In this document: in pieces, positions 27,180-37,210 of the stretch
Layout of the letters: every line of letters begins with the position of its first letter
Position numbering within the stretch: position 1 is the first letter of the stretch
DNA from: MGIIb-Q1 sp964342465
GTDB taxonomy: Archaea > Thermoplasmatota > Poseidoniia > Poseidoniales > Thalassarchaeaceae
Direction of reading: 5' to 3'
Length of the DNA stretch: 64,000 nt
Assembly (NCBI GenBank): GCA_964342465.1
Contig: CAYFFQ010000009.1
Span: 4,337 to 68,336, forward strand
Notes under the pieces: generated by a model
Told to the model about the DNA's origin: nothing
The model's database searches: none
Seen by the model: the letters and a program-made list of their open reading frames with translations, nothing else
Translations under genes and position numbers: made by a program

Positions 27180-28156
27180 CAATCCATCAACCCGCTATTG
27201 GTATATTCAACCCATATCAGTGAAAAGTAGAGAATCCAACCTGTGGCTGCAGAGACATAGAACCACAGTTTCTGAAATGACTTCATCTCATCTTCATCGA
27301 GTTCACCCTTGTTTCGTTGAATCACAAGAGCGTTCAACAGCCCAGTCAAGAAGACAGCATGAATCCAGAATGGGAAACGGTACCACGCTCGAAAATCTCC
27401 ATCAGAAAATCCATGCAGACCGGATGCCAATAATAATGCGACCCAAGTAATAGTTAAAAAGAAGGTGAGATAGTAGGTTCTTTCAACACCGAAACGAGAT
27501 GGGAAAGAATTGACCCCATGCTTTCTGTCACTGTCAATATCCATACGAGCGTATTGTAAATCAAACGCACTAATCCAAACCATGACGGAGAGAGAAATAG
27601 CAAGAATCTCGGGGTACCAAAGGAACTCGGTATGTGTCTCATGAAGTCCGGTGATGGCTGCCCAGCCGTGATAATCGGCAGTGACCGCCACCCACGCTCC
27701 AGCGGGAGCCAGTCCGAGACAGAAGCCCAACCAGAAATGACACGCCCATGTGAATCTCTTGAGATATGGGTAAACCAGAAAGGCGAGAACTGGTAACCAA
27801 GACATCTTGAATGCCACCTCATTGAGATGCCAGGATGAGACGAGAAGCATGGCCAAGAAAATGACAGCGATGAGCCATGCCGTGGGAAGAGACATCTTTC
27901 CGGAAGCGAGGTGCCTATCAGCAGTACGGGGGTTGGCAGCATCGATATTCCTGTCGATGATTCTATTCAATGTCATCGCCAACCCCCTCGCACCCACAGC
28001 AGCAATTAGAATCAACAATAAGTCAATTGAATAATATGGCAGGACTTCAGGGACGCGGTATTCCCGCCAAGCGAGAGTGTATCCCATGAGAATGAAGGGG
28101 AGGGAGAAGAGAGTGTGCTCCACCTTGACGAATTCGAGGATGTCCCGCGTCTTCAT
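27179..28156 (-). CDS. ubiA: UbiA-family prenyltransferase (quinone biosynthesis likely)
   Basis: A 325-residue membrane protein with about eight or nine TM helices and the two Asp-rich motifs that hold the Mg-diphosphate of the prenyl donor: NRIIDRNIDAANPRTADR (first, near 75-92) and DLQYARMDIDSDRKHG (second). The spacing and sequence are closest to 4-hydroxybenzoate/menaquinone-type prenyltransferases. The position directly after a UbiD-type decarboxylase supports a quinone pathway. Archaeal UbiA members also make digeranylgeranylglyceryl phosphate, so lipid synthesis cannot be excluded. ATG at 28156 is one base after the UbiD stop; the longer upstream frame overlaps ubiD and is rejected. 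Confidence 0.87.
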   Translation of the reverse strand: MKTRDILEFVKVEHTLFSLPFILMGYTLAWREYRVPEVLPYYSIDLLLILIAAVGARGLAMTLNRIIDRNIDAANPRTADRHLASGKMSLPTAWLIAVIFLAMLLVSSWHLNEVAFKMSWLPVLAFLVYPYLKRFTWACHFWLGFCLGLAPAGAWVAVTADYHGWAAITGLHETHTEFLWYPEILAISLSVMVWISAFDLQYARMDIDSDRKHGVNSFPSRFGVERTYYLTFFLTITWVALLLASGLHGFSDGDFRAWYRFPFWIHAVFLTGLLNALVIQRNKGELDEDEMKSFQKLWFYVSAATGWILYFSLIWVEYTNSGLMD

Positions 28157-28157
28157 C

Positions 28158-30221
28158 TCACCACCTCGTGACATTGGGTGCCCAAGCCCTCTTCTCATAG
28201 CCATCATAGCCAGCCATGTTGGTGACTTTGGCGATGGTTGCGCCATCGTGAAGGGTGATGGCTGGCCAACTGCGGATGGGTAGACGAGGGTCGAGTGCCG
28301 AGACCTCCTGACCGGCCGCAGCCAGAGCCGACCTGCCGGGGTGAGGTATCGGTGCTGTCGCATCCCAGGCGAGACGGCGCCCCACATCATCGAAATGGAG
28401 GTCTCGGCCGACATCAAATCGAAGGGTCAGTTGCCACAGGAGTTTTCTGTTGGCGCCACCAGCGTGCAGTTTGACATCGTCATCGGTGATGAAAAGCCAC
28501 CTGAGATGCTCAGACCCATCCAATTGCCAAATTGAATTCATCAATTGAAATATCTGCTTCCTTTGCTGTCGGCAAGCCTCCACTTGAACGGCCCATCCAT
28601 CGGGGTCTAGTATCGCCTCAATTCCCCGCTCAGCAGAGGGGGAGCCGGCTATTTTCGTGGTGATGACGAGCATCGACGGCCTGAGTAGCATCGCTTCCGA
28701 GACATCCTCCAATGCGCGAACCCGCGCACAGAACTCGACGGAGATGCCGGGTGCCTCTTCCACACCGCGACGCCAATCAGGGGTCTTGTCGTACGATGTC
28801 CCGCGCGGCAAGTCGGCTCCACCCTTCCTCGGGTCGGAAGTCGGCAGGGTAGTCGCATCAATGAGCAGTTTGTCATGGACGTTCTCCCACGGCGCCGCCG
28901 CCTCAAGGGTATCTGCCACCATCCCTGGTAGAGTGATGAGGTCGGCGGCGATGTCGACATTGGAGTGTAATACATCGAGAAGAGCATTGAGGTCCTTGAC
29001 CGGATGTGCTTCATCCACGGCTATCGCCACCTTGGTGAACATCAACTGCCCGGCACCGAGCAGCCCAAGTATGGTTTTTCTCGCCTGACGAGGATATCTC
29101 TGTCTGGTCGCGACTATGGCGAGGTTGTGAAAACCGGTCTCCATTGGAATGAACATCTTGTTGACATCTCGATGTTGGAATCTCAGAATCGGCAGGAAAG
29201 CGTCGGTCAACGCTTCTCCGAGAAATCCATCCTCCATCGGCGGCAGACCGACAATTGTCATCGGCACCATCGGTTTCTCTCTGTGAGTGATGGCAGTCAC
29301 ATGCATGATGGGATAATCTCCTTCAAGACTGTAGAGGCCGAAATGGTCTCCGAACGGTCCTTCAGTGCGGTTCTCTCCCGGTATGCAGTAGCCCTCGATG
29401 ACCACATCACATTCTGCAGGGACCATGATGTCCTGAGTCCTCGCTTTGACCATGGTTGTCCTTTGATTTCCGAGGAATGATGCGAACATGAACTCCGAAA
29501 GGTTGTCGGGAAGCGGTGCTATTGCACTGAAAATCAACTCAGGTGGGCCGCCGAGGCAAATCGCCACTGGTATTCTGTCTGTCAGACCTCTGCCTGCGGA
29601 TTCGTGGTCCGCACCATGTTTGTGCATCTGCCAATGCAACCCACATTCCTTCGGCCCATAGACTTGGGAACGGTACATCCCGAGATTCTGTTCACCACTC
29701 ACAGGGTCTTTGGTGACGACGAGAGGGAGGGTGATGAATTGTCCACCATCCCGCGGCCATGTCTTGGGAATGGGGAGTTTCGTCAGGTCGGCATCGGCCA
29801 TAACCACCTGCTGGCAGGGTGCCTTTCTGACTAACTTCGGTGCCATGTTTTTAGCGGCGAGAGCGAGAGAGAGTCCTCTCCACGGCCGACGAATCAATTC
29901 CGAAACATCGGGTTTCATCATTCCGACCAACCTCTCTCCGATTTCTCCGAATTCTGCCACACCGAGGGCCTTGGCAACTCGCTCTCGGCTACCGAAGAGA
30001 TTCATGACCAGCGGAATGTCGCTTTGACTTCCATCAGGCAACCTCGGTTTCTCGAATATGACAACTTTACCACCCATCTTCACCAATCGGTCAGCGATGC
30101 ATCCCGCCTCGTAAGTCACATCCACTGGCCTTGATATTCGCAGCACCTCATTCTCCGCCTCAAGAGCGGCGATGAATTGACCCAAATCCTTCCAACCCAC
30201 GCCTATCGGAGGGGCTCCCAC
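28158..30221 (-). CDS. ubiD: UbiD-family decarboxylase
   Basis: A 687-residue prenyl-FMN-dependent decarboxylase; most family members have about 450-500. Seen are GMYRSQVYGPKECGLHWQMH (prFMN-binding and Arg region), TEGPFGDHFG with the catalytic Glu, GLPPMEDGFLGEA, and a late segment LRWLFITDDDV plus DVGRRLAWDATAPIP typical of the C-terminal domain. The extra length is mainly about 100-150 residues (roughly 455-590) between the core and this last part. The start is probably GTG 30221, or GTG 30200. Together with ubiA it suggests prenylated aromatic quinone synthesis. A CAATTG cluster (28520-28546) lies inside. Confidence 0.88.
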   Translation of the reverse strand: MGAPPIGVGWKDLGQFIAALEAENEVLRISRPVDVTYEAGCIADRLVKMGGKVVIFEKPRLPDGSQSDIPLVMNLFGSRERVAKALGVAEFGEIGERLVGMMKPDVSELIRRPWRGLSLALAAKNMAPKLVRKAPCQQVVMADADLTKLPIPKTWPRDGGQFITLPLVVTKDPVSGEQNLGMYRSQVYGPKECGLHWQMHKHGADHESAGRGLTDRIPVAICLGGPPELIFSAIAPLPDNLSEFMFASFLGNQRTTMVKARTQDIMVPAECDVVIEGYCIPGENRTEGPFGDHFGLYSLEGDYPIMHVTAITHREKPMVPMTIVGLPPMEDGFLGEALTDAFLPILRFQHRDVNKMFIPMETGFHNLAIVATRQRYPRQARKTILGLLGAGQLMFTKVAIAVDEAHPVKDLNALLDVLHSNVDIAADLITLPGMVADTLEAAAPWENVHDKLLIDATTLPTSDPRKGGADLPRGTSYDKTPDWRRGVEEAPGISVEFCARVRALEDVSEAMLLRPSMLVITTKIAGSPSAERGIEAILDPDGWAVQVEACRQQRKQIFQLMNSIWQLDGSEHLRWLFITDDDVKLHAGGANRKLLWQLTLRFDVGRDLHFDDVGRRLAWDATAPIPHPGRSALAAAGQEVSALDPRLPIRSWPAITLHDGATIAKVTNMAGYDGYEKRAWAPNVTRW

Positions 30222-30329
30222 CTTTCAAACATCGAGGATGAGGGGGTTGGCGGCAGCCTGCCCAGACGGGATGCCTGAAGCACCACCGAAACCGAGTTGT
30301 TCATGAAGCGAGTCCACCCCATACGGACT

Positions 30330-31565
30330 ATGGCGGATGGCCGGACTGAGTGCGATGTCCTCGTCATAGGGGCCGGCCCGGGGGGTGGTTCTGCGGCTCT
30401 TCACAGCGCTCGGGAAGGCCTCGACGTAATTCTGCTTGAGGACCACGCAGAGATAGGGACTCCGGTCCACTGTGGAGAATGCATCTCTCAGGTGGCGGTC
30501 GACAATCTCGGTTTGGAACTCCCAGATAGCGTGATTTCAAGAGAAGTGGAGGGAATCCGGGTTCTATTTCCCGATGGAACAGCGAAGAAACTGAGTGAAC
30601 CAGGATATGTGTTGGAGAAACATCTTTTCGAGAGATGGTTGGCCAGTGAGGCGGTCAAACAGGGAGCTACACTTCACCTCTCCCACAAACTCAGAAAAAT
30701 GAGCCGTGTTGAGGAGGGCGGCCGGTTTGAGGGTTGGCTATGCGAGGGAAAGGGCGAGTTCTTCCCCATTCACGCAAAGGTGGTCATCGACGCCTCAGGA
30801 GTCGCGGGAGTGACATCCAAGTTGTTGGATTTGAACCCCCGCCCGAAGGTAATCGCAGGTATGCAATACGAGATGGCGAATGTTCCGACTGATGGCTATC
30901 TAGACTTCTATATTTGGCCGAATTATGCCACCAAGGGGTATCTGTGGATGATACCAAAGGCGGATGGCAGGGCCAATGTAGGGTTGGTTTCTGAGGATAA
31001 GAAGGGGGCCGTCAAATCGCTGGACAGGTTTATCGAGGAGAGTGGACTGAAGGGTTTGGATAAACAGAATCCACCGTGGCGTGATGCCGCTGTCTCGCTT
31101 CGCGGTTTCGGCGGCACGATTCCTATTTCCGGCCCCCACTCTGTGACCCACTTCGATGGTCTGATGATGGTCGGTGACGCAGCTGGATTCACTTCTCCGC
31201 TGTTCGAAGGCGGTTCACACCTAGCCTTGAAATCGGCCTCTTTCGCTGCAACGACCGCTGCTGAGGCGGTCGCTACCGGTGATTGGTCGGCAGACGCTCT
31301 CGCCGGATATCCAGCACTCTGGCAATCGGAATTCCCACCCTATGAGAAAATCCTTAGAGGTAAGACCGCACTATATTCACTCACTGACGATGAGATGAGT
31401 GTGATGGGAAGGTGCTTTCCTGAGGAGATGTCCGATATGGGAGTGAGTGGCAAGGCGATGGTCGGTCTCAGACTCTTGTTCAGGCGGCCGAGTCTCTTCT
31501 TCAAACGCATTATTCCGGCGATGCTCGCATTCGGATACAGTCGGGCCAAGCACTACGGCTGGTGA
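30330..31565 (+). CDS. Geranylgeranyl reductase family flavoprotein
   Basis: A 411-residue FAD enzyme that saturates isoprenoid double bonds in archaeal lipids or menaquinone side chains. Seen are the FAD Rossmann motif VIGAGPGGGSAA, HCGECIS (Cys near the flavin), the family PxxYxWxFP-like motif in NYATKGYLWMIPKADG and the second FAD motif VGDAAGFTSPLFEGGSHLA. Start ATG 30330 fits the family; 30303 is possible. It is divergent from ubiD, so a shared promoter region may control both. The last codons (AAGCACTACGGCTGG) are copied in the degenerate repeat downstream. Confidence 0.9.
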   Translation: MADGRTECDVLVIGAGPGGGSAALHSAREGLDVILLEDHAEIGTPVHCGECISQVAVDNLGLELPDSVISREVEGIRVLFPDGTAKKLSEPGYVLEKHLFERWLASEAVKQGATLHLSHKLRKMSRVEEGGRFEGWLCEGKGEFFPIHAKVVIDASGVAGVTSKLLDLNPRPKVIAGMQYEMANVPTDGYLDFYIWPNYATKGYLWMIPKADGRANVGLVSEDKKGAVKSLDRFIEESGLKGLDKQNPPWRDAAVSLRGFGGTIPISGPHSVTHFDGLMMVGDAAGFTSPLFEGGSHLALKSASFAATTAAEAVATGDWSADALAGYPALWQSEFPPYEKILRGKTALYSLTDDEMSVMGRCFPEEMSDMGVSGKAMVGLRLLFRRPSLFFKRIIPAMLAFGYSRAKHYGW

Positions 31566-31786
31566 GAAGCGGCGATTTGGCTCCGAGCACCTCGGCTGCC
31601 CGCTGCGAAGTGACTGCCATGCACTACGGCTGCCCGCTGGGCGGGCCCTTACTTTTCCCCTGAAAACTGCTGAAATCCAAATCATACGCCGAGAGGTGAG
31701 GGGATGCCGCCGCGCCGAAATCGCCGTTTGTATGACCGCCGCTTGAACTCGCCTCGAACTTCGCATGCCGCCGCACCGAAATCGCC
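31550..31786. repeat. Degenerate repeats after the geranylgeranyl reductase gene
   Basis: GCACTACGGCTG from the gene's last codons (31550-31561) recurs as GCACCTCGGCTG (31587) and GCACTACGGCTG (31621), spaced 37 and 34 bp. A different 22-bp string, ATGCCGCCGCGCCGAAATCG plus CC, occurs at 31704 and, with one change, at 31765 (61 bp apart). No gene is supportable between 31566 and 31813. Confidence 0.6.
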
Positions 31787-31813
31787 ATGCCCTGAAGCCG
31801 ACTCGCTGAAGGC

Positions 31814-34471
31814 ATGGAATGGGTGCTGTGGGTGGCTCTGTCGGCAACCCTCGCATCTCTCTTCGTCTCACCCAAGCAACTCTCCATCCAACAGAGGGTG
31901 TGGTTTCCGCGGGTGGTTCTTCTCTGTCAGGTCTTCCCGTTTCTTGCCCTGATTTACCTGTTCATCACAAGTGACACCTCGTATGACCTTGTGAGACTGT
32001 ATGGCGGTCAGGAGATGCCGTTCCTCTACCGCCTCAGTGCAGGGTGGGCGGGGCGAGAAGGACCGACGCTGTTGTGGGCGGCGCTCCTCGCCATCTGCGG
32101 ATATGCTTTGACGGACCGCGATGATGTCTCAGTGAGAGAATCTCCGACTTCAGAATTGGAGCGTAGAATACTGCATGGATTTGTCCTCGGCCTCCTCCTC
32201 ATCGCCTTCATCATGCGTCCGTTCCGCCTCTCTGTTAATACTTGGACAGGGCAGTTGAACCCCCTCTTGCAGACCGACCTCATGGTTATTCACCCCCCAC
32301 TGGTCTATCTCTTCTATTCGCTGTGCATGGTGGTGATGGTCAAGGCCCTCGCACACATGTTCAGTGGCGAGGACGGAGCGGAAGAGAGGATTGTCGATGC
32401 GGTGACTCCAGCGGCTCGTGCCGCACTGGTCGTCGGAGGTGTGGGCATCGGCATGGGTGGTCTTTGGGCCTACACTGTTCTCGATTGGGGTGGGTATTGG
32501 GCGTGGGACCCGGTTGAGACGGCATCTCTTCTGCCGTGGTTGGCGCTGTTGCTCCTCTTGCACCTCAGGGTGACGCCGGGGGGGTCAGCCGCGAGATGGG
32601 CGGCCGCCCTCGCCATTCTGCCCGGATGGTTCTCCATCCATGCGACTATGGTGACGCGGGCCAACGGGGTGTGGGCATCGGTGCACGCCTTCGTCGGCGA
32701 GGGTGGCGAGGGGCAGGCTGAAACTGCGGTTGGACGGATTATGGGATTGCAGGGCAGTGGATTGGCCGGTACTGAAGTGACCACCTATCTGATGACTCTG
32801 ATGGTGTTGATGGCTCTTCTCGTCTCCTGGCTGGTGGTGAGACAGGCTCGACTTGAGGTTGGTGAGAGGTGGCGAAGGGGTTGTCTCGCCACACTTTCTC
32901 TCTTGCTTATTTTGCCACTCTCATATTTTTTCAGCCTCACGCTCCTCCTCGTTGAAGTCAGCCTGATAGAGATGCTTCCCTCGCCGTTCCTACTGCTTCT
33001 TGCGTGGGCGCCGGTTCTGATATTGTTCGCAGACTTCGGAGAGGTTCGTCAGAAGTTGTTCGGCGAGACTTGGCAACAGTTGTCGATGCTCATCTGTGTC
33101 CTCGCCTCTCTCTTCTCCGACGATGCGGCTGTCGGCTTCTTATTGGTCGTGATGATGCTTCTGAAGGTCAGTTCCGATGAAACCGGACAGAGAGTGTGGA
33201 CGGTGGCTGGAGTCGTATTGATTCTCACCTCGGTCTACGCCTACCTCGTCGGTGTCGAGGTCGCCGCCGTGCTGTTGCTGGCATTCATCTGGCCGATGCT
33301 CATCGGTGATGCCGATGATTCAGAGGATGGATTTTCGCGGTGGGCTTCGAAGTTCTTCGAGAGGTCGACGCAATCACGATTGGCTCGCTCCGCACCGGTA
33401 GTCATCGGCTCCATCTATCTCACCTTGACATGGATGTTGATGTTGGCCAGCATCGACGGCACTTCACTGGCCATGCACGAGATGTTCGGCGCCCCGCTCA
33501 TCTTCCTTGTCGCCGCCGCACTGGCCACCTACGCATGGCGCAAGAGTGTCTCTGCCGATCACCTGCCGTGGGTACTGCTCTCGTTCTTGGGGGTGGGTCT
33601 GCTGTTCGGAGCAGTCCTCAATCTCAGGTTGGTCGGGGACGGGGAGATTATGTTCAGCGACGCCGTTTCGAGAGGGGCGGTCGCTTGGTTGACCTTGCCG
33701 ATGCTTCTCGCTGCGCTGCCGGCACTGACGGTTCTGGTGGTGACATTGGCGAAGCGGGCGTGGAAGCAGCGCTCCAACTCCTCTGGAATGTATGGTCGGC
33801 AGCGGCACCATCTATCTGATGCAACAGTTGCGAAGGAGGGTGGTTCTCGAGGTGTGGCCAAGAGAGGGGGGGGTTGGCGAGCCACTCTATCACACGCGGC
33901 TCATCTCGGCATCGTTCTGCTGCTTCTCGGACATCTTATGACGACCACACTCATAGACCGCTCACACCCGAGTCATCAGGTGGTCCTACCTCAAGGAGTC
34001 GAGACTGAACATGAGGGTCTCTTTCTGACCTTCACCGAATGGGAGGTCATCTCCCCAGATGATGCAGGTTTCTCTGAGAGATTCAAAGTCGGAGACGGGT
34101 ATCTCGGAGTCAAAGTGGTAGTCAGGAACAGTCGGGGTGAGGTGGTCGACACAGTGAATCCAGGGATGCTCAGATTCGATGATTCTGGTTTCCCCCGCAG
34201 TGAGACGGACCGATACACATCTCTCACCGGAGACCATGTCTTCATTCTCGATTGGTCACAGACACAGGCGCTTGGCAATACTTCGTGGGGAATGGGTGGA
34301 GAAAGTGATGAGGTTCCACTTGACAGGGTGAGACTGACGGTCTATTCACTGCACGGCAGCCACTTGGTCTGGGTCGGTTGGGTCATGGTGGTGCTCTCCA
34401 CGGCGGCCCTCTGGTTCGTTGAGAGGAAAGAGAGTTCAGGCTCCGCAGGGGGGCGAACAAGGCTTGATTAG
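31814..34471 (+). CDS. ccmF: Cytochrome c heme lyase subunit CcmF
   Basis: An 885-residue polytopic membrane protein of the heme-handling (HHP) family, used for system I cytochrome c maturation. Seen are AGWAGREGPTLLW (76-88), QLNPLLQTDLMVIHPPLVY (147-165), the Trp-rich heme loop WGGYWAWDPVETASLLPW (225-242) and SVHAFV (289-294). The length, many TM helices and a C-terminal external domain (about 720-850) fit CcmF and exclude the shorter CcmC. ATG at 31814 gives the family-like N-terminus. CcmE and other partners are not in the window. The next gene on the strand is an FKBP isomerase. Confidence 0.92.
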   Translation: MEWVLWVALSATLASLFVSPKQLSIQQRVWFPRVVLLCQVFPFLALIYLFITSDTSYDLVRLYGGQEMPFLYRLSAGWAGREGPTLLWAALLAICGYALTDRDDVSVRESPTSELERRILHGFVLGLLLIAFIMRPFRLSVNTWTGQLNPLLQTDLMVIHPPLVYLFYSLCMVVMVKALAHMFSGEDGAEERIVDAVTPAARAALVVGGVGIGMGGLWAYTVLDWGGYWAWDPVETASLLPWLALLLLLHLRVTPGGSAARWAAALAILPGWFSIHATMVTRANGVWASVHAFVGEGGEGQAETAVGRIMGLQGSGLAGTEVTTYLMTLMVLMALLVSWLVVRQARLEVGERWRRGCLATLSLLLILPLSYFFSLTLLLVEVSLIEMLPSPFLLLLAWAPVLILFADFGEVRQKLFGETWQQLSMLICVLASLFSDDAAVGFLLVVMMLLKVSSDETGQRVWTVAGVVLILTSVYAYLVGVEVAAVLLLAFIWPMLIGDADDSEDGFSRWASKFFERSTQSRLARSAPVVIGSIYLTLTWMLMLASIDGTSLAMHEMFGAPLIFLVAAALATYAWRKSVSADHLPWVLLSFLGVGLLFGAVLNLRLVGDGEIMFSDAVSRGAVAWLTLPMLLAALPALTVLVVTLAKRAWKQRSNSSGMYGRQRHHLSDATVAKEGGSRGVAKRGGGWRATLSHAAHLGIVLLLLGHLMTTTLIDRSHPSHQVVLPQGVETEHEGLFLTFTEWEVISPDDAGFSERFKVGDGYLGVKVVVRNSRGEVVDTVNPGMLRFDDSGFPRSETDRYTSLTGDHVFILDWSQTQALGNTSWGMGGESDEVPLDRVRLTVYSLHGSHLVWVGWVMVVLSTAALWFVERKESSGSAGGRTRLD

Positions 34472-34537
34472 CACCGGCTCACTCATAAAGGGGAAGTCGG
34501 TCGGCGGCTCGCCCCTTAGGGGTATGGAGTGGTTGAC

Positions 34538-35284
34538 ATGGAAGAGGGCACAATCGTCTACATCGACTATGACCTGTTTGACGCAGAATCCGGTGACCTG
34601 ATTGAAACGACCCGCGAAGCGGTCGCCAAGGAGCATGATTCACATGAGGAGGCGAAGACCTACGAACCTCTCTGCGTGACCATCGGAGAGGGTCGCCTCA
34701 TCCCCGGTTTCGAGGAGAGTCTTTCGGAAGCGGAACCGGAAACCGATTACGATATCGAAATCCCGCCTGACAAGGCATACGGCGAGCGAGATTCCAACGC
34801 CGTGGAGATGCTCGGCCCACAACAACTCGCACGTCAGGTCAGGGACCCAGATAATCTGCAGGTCGGTGGACCGGTCGAGATCGGTGGACGAAAGGGTAAG
34901 TTGGTAATGTTCCGAGCAGGGAGGGCGCGCATCGATTTCAACCATGAGATGGCCGGCAAGAGTCTGCGATACAACTACCGAATCACCAAGGTCGTTGAGG
35001 ATAGAGAAGAGATGGTGGCCACTCTTCTCAAAATGACCACCGGTTCAGACGACTTCGTAGTGGATTTCGATGGTGATGATGTCTCCATCACCATACCTGA
35101 GTTTCTCGGCTACGACCAATCTTGGGGAATGGCGAAATTCCAGTTGATCCGCTCTCTTCGAGACAGTGTCAATGCCAAGACCATCACCTTCTGTGATGTC
35201 CACAAGTTCAGAGAGGCTTCCGAAGTGGCCGAAGAGCATATCCACGACGAGAACTGTGACCACGACCACGACGAAGAAGAGTGA
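34538..35284 (+). CDS. FKBP-type peptidyl-prolyl isomerase, SlyD-like
   Basis: A 248-residue cytosolic cis-trans prolyl isomerase and chaperone of the long archaeal FKBP class. Seen are VYIDYDLFD at the start, VTIGEGRLIPGFEESL (48-63), IPPDKAYGERD (75-85) and an inserted-flap domain between. A separate C-terminal domain of about 100 residues follows, ending in a His/Asp/Glu-rich tail (HIHDENCDHDHDEEE) that could bind metal like the SlyD tail. ATG at 34538 is favoured; GTG 34529 is possible. The stop overlaps the first in-frame GTG of the next gene. Confidence 0.9.
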   Translation: MEEGTIVYIDYDLFDAESGDLIETTREAVAKEHDSHEEAKTYEPLCVTIGEGRLIPGFEESLSEAEPETDYDIEIPPDKAYGERDSNAVEMLGPQQLARQVRDPDNLQVGGPVEIGGRKGKLVMFRAGRARIDFNHEMAGKSLRYNYRITKVVEDREEMVATLLKMTTGSDDFVVDFDGDDVSITIPEFLGYDQSWGMAKFQLIRSLRDSVNAKTITFCDVHKFREASEVAEEHIHDENCDHDHDEEE

Positions 35285-35316
35285 ACCTCTTTTGCCGATA
35301 CCCTTTCGGCGGCTTG

Positions 35317-37163
35317 ATGGATTTGAAAGAGGAAGACGAGTCCGACGATTCGGTGGTGCTCTCAGGTTCGCAGACAAGCGATTCGGATGGCGAATCAGCG
35401 GCGAATTACGAATTATCTCCGGATTCTGATGACACAGAGGAAGATTCCGGCGAGCAAGGTGCTGGAACTGACGCTCAAACTGACGCTGAAATGTCCGATT
35501 CGGACGAGCAAGGTGCTGGAACTGACGCTCAAACTGACGCGGAGATGGAAGATTCCGGCGAGCAAGCNNNNNNNNNNNNNNNNNNNNNNNNNNNNNNNNN
35601 NNNNNNNNNNNNNNNNNNNNNNNNNNNNNNNNNNNNNNNNNNNNNNNNNNNNNNNNNNNNNNNNNNNGTGCTGGAACTGACGCTCAAACTGACGCGGAGA
35701 TGGAAGATTCCGGCGAGCAAGCCGCTGGAACTGACGCTCAAACTGACGCTGAAATGTCCGATTCGGACGAGCAAGGCGCTCAAACTGATGCGGAGATGGA
35801 TGATTCCGGCGAGCAAGCCGCTGAAACTGACGACTCACAGGATGAACCGCACCCCCAATCGGAGGGAACAGGTGGTATATTGCCGGATTCTAGGTTGGAA
35901 TTGTATGAGCAGGTCGCCCTCGGAGCGATTCTCATCAGCCTCTCTCTTCCTGCCATCGGTTTTCTGCTCGGTTGGCTGGCCGACTTCTGGGTAATATGGG
36001 ATGTCTTCGATGTCAACATCATCCAACCGATTGTGGGTGAGGGGGGTGGCGACTCGAGTTACAATCCGGTTGATACAGCCGCATACGCGATTCTCCTGGT
36101 ATCGTTCATAGTGACGCTTTCAGCGCTCTTCCGCCGTCTCAACATCGATTCTTCCGACCGAATGGTCTACTCACTTCTGCCCTGGGTTGCGTGGGCGGTA
36201 CTCGTCGAGGTGCATGAGGATGCTTCCCTCTTCGATGCCGCTGTCGACCAACTCTTCGTCTCACCGATAATCCATTTCCAGACGGCGGCATGGGTGGTGC
36301 TGTGTGGGATATTGGTCAGCATCGTGGCCAAGAAAGTGGAGAGGCCTCGAAACGGTGGCGTGACCCTCTCATTGCTCCCGACCATCGTCGTGTTGATTTC
36401 ACACATCCTACTCTTCTATGACCTCTCCATGGTGGAGATACTCGCCTTCATCATCATCGTCCCTAGTATGATTCTATGGTCGGAGAAGGGTGAACCATGG
36501 CAGAATCCCGTGCGCAATTGGGGCGACCTCGAGAAGTCGCTCCTCCATGCTGGAATCGCCGCCTGCACACTCACCTCCTACTCACTGTTCGGTTTTGCCC
36601 TTGAACAGTCTGCGGCCGACGAACTCACTCTGTGGCCGGCCTTCGTCGTTCTCATCTTTCCTCTTGTCTTCATCTCGATGTTGTACCATCGTGGTAGGGA
36701 TGCGTATGCGGAGGTCATCTCTTCGGGCAGAATACCCGGAATCCTCGATAGTGGAGTGACACTCAAGGAGTGGGAGGGAAGGTCCGGTGAGGAACACGAG
36801 GAGTTTGAACGGCTGACGCGGAGGGCCGCCTTTGCCACACCCCTCGCCATGCTGGCGGTTTATGGCCATCTCGTGGACGGACTCGCATCGTGGGTCGGTG
36901 TCGACATATTCGGTTATTCGGAGAAACACGTCCTCTCAGAATGGGTCATGCGGCTCTCCGGTGGAGGGGATGGTGGTTCAGGCGGAGGTTGGGGATTCTT
37001 CGTTGTCAAGTTCGCCCTCTCATTCGTTATCATCATGTTCTTCGCTGAATGGCGCTTCGAACAGCGCCAGAGGCATCTGAGACTGCTGATTGTCCTCGGC
37101 CTTCTATCAGTAGGGCTGGCTCCCGGCCTCAGGGACTTAGGACGGCTCATGCTGGGAGTTTGA
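35317..37163 (+). CDS. DUF63-like membrane protein with acidic 18-residue repeat head (gap inside)
   Basis: One gene split by a 100-N gap (35568-35667); the true gap length is unknown, so the printed frame shifts across it. The N-terminal part is highly acidic and low-complexity, containing repeats of GAGTDAQTDAEMSDSDEQ (18 residues) and variants. After it come about eight TM helices (from VALGAILISLSL on), with NPVDTAAYAILL, a conserved acidic VEVHEDASLF, and EKHVLSEWVMRL late. These resemble the archaeal DUF63 family, of unknown function. ATG 35317 is chosen; GTG 35281 overlaps the FKBP stop. The acidic head is not part of the family and may be cytoplasmic and disordered. Confidence 0.75.
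35452..35832. repeat. In-frame tandem repeat, 54-bp unit, with assembly gap
   Basis: 54-bp units (18 codons) start at 35452 and 35506 and resume after the 100-N gap near 35668, ending in shortened variants. They encode acidic units such as GTDAQTDAEMEDSGEQ. Because the period is a multiple of three, copy-number change lengthens the protein without breaking it. The gap probably hides additional copies. Confidence 0.9.
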
Positions 37164-37210
37164 AGCCGCACCGTTCAAGCACCTGTTTGATTTCGACCCT
37201 TTGGGTCGAC

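Noticed and set aside
27179..28417. Longer UbiA start about 87 codons upstream
   Set aside because: It would overlap the ubiD coding end; the UbiA family N-terminus begins at 28156, one base after the ubiD stop.
35281..37163. Two separate genes for the acidic repeat protein and the membrane protein
   Set aside because: The repeat continues on both sides of the gap with the same unit. The frame difference is explained by the arbitrary 100-N gap length.
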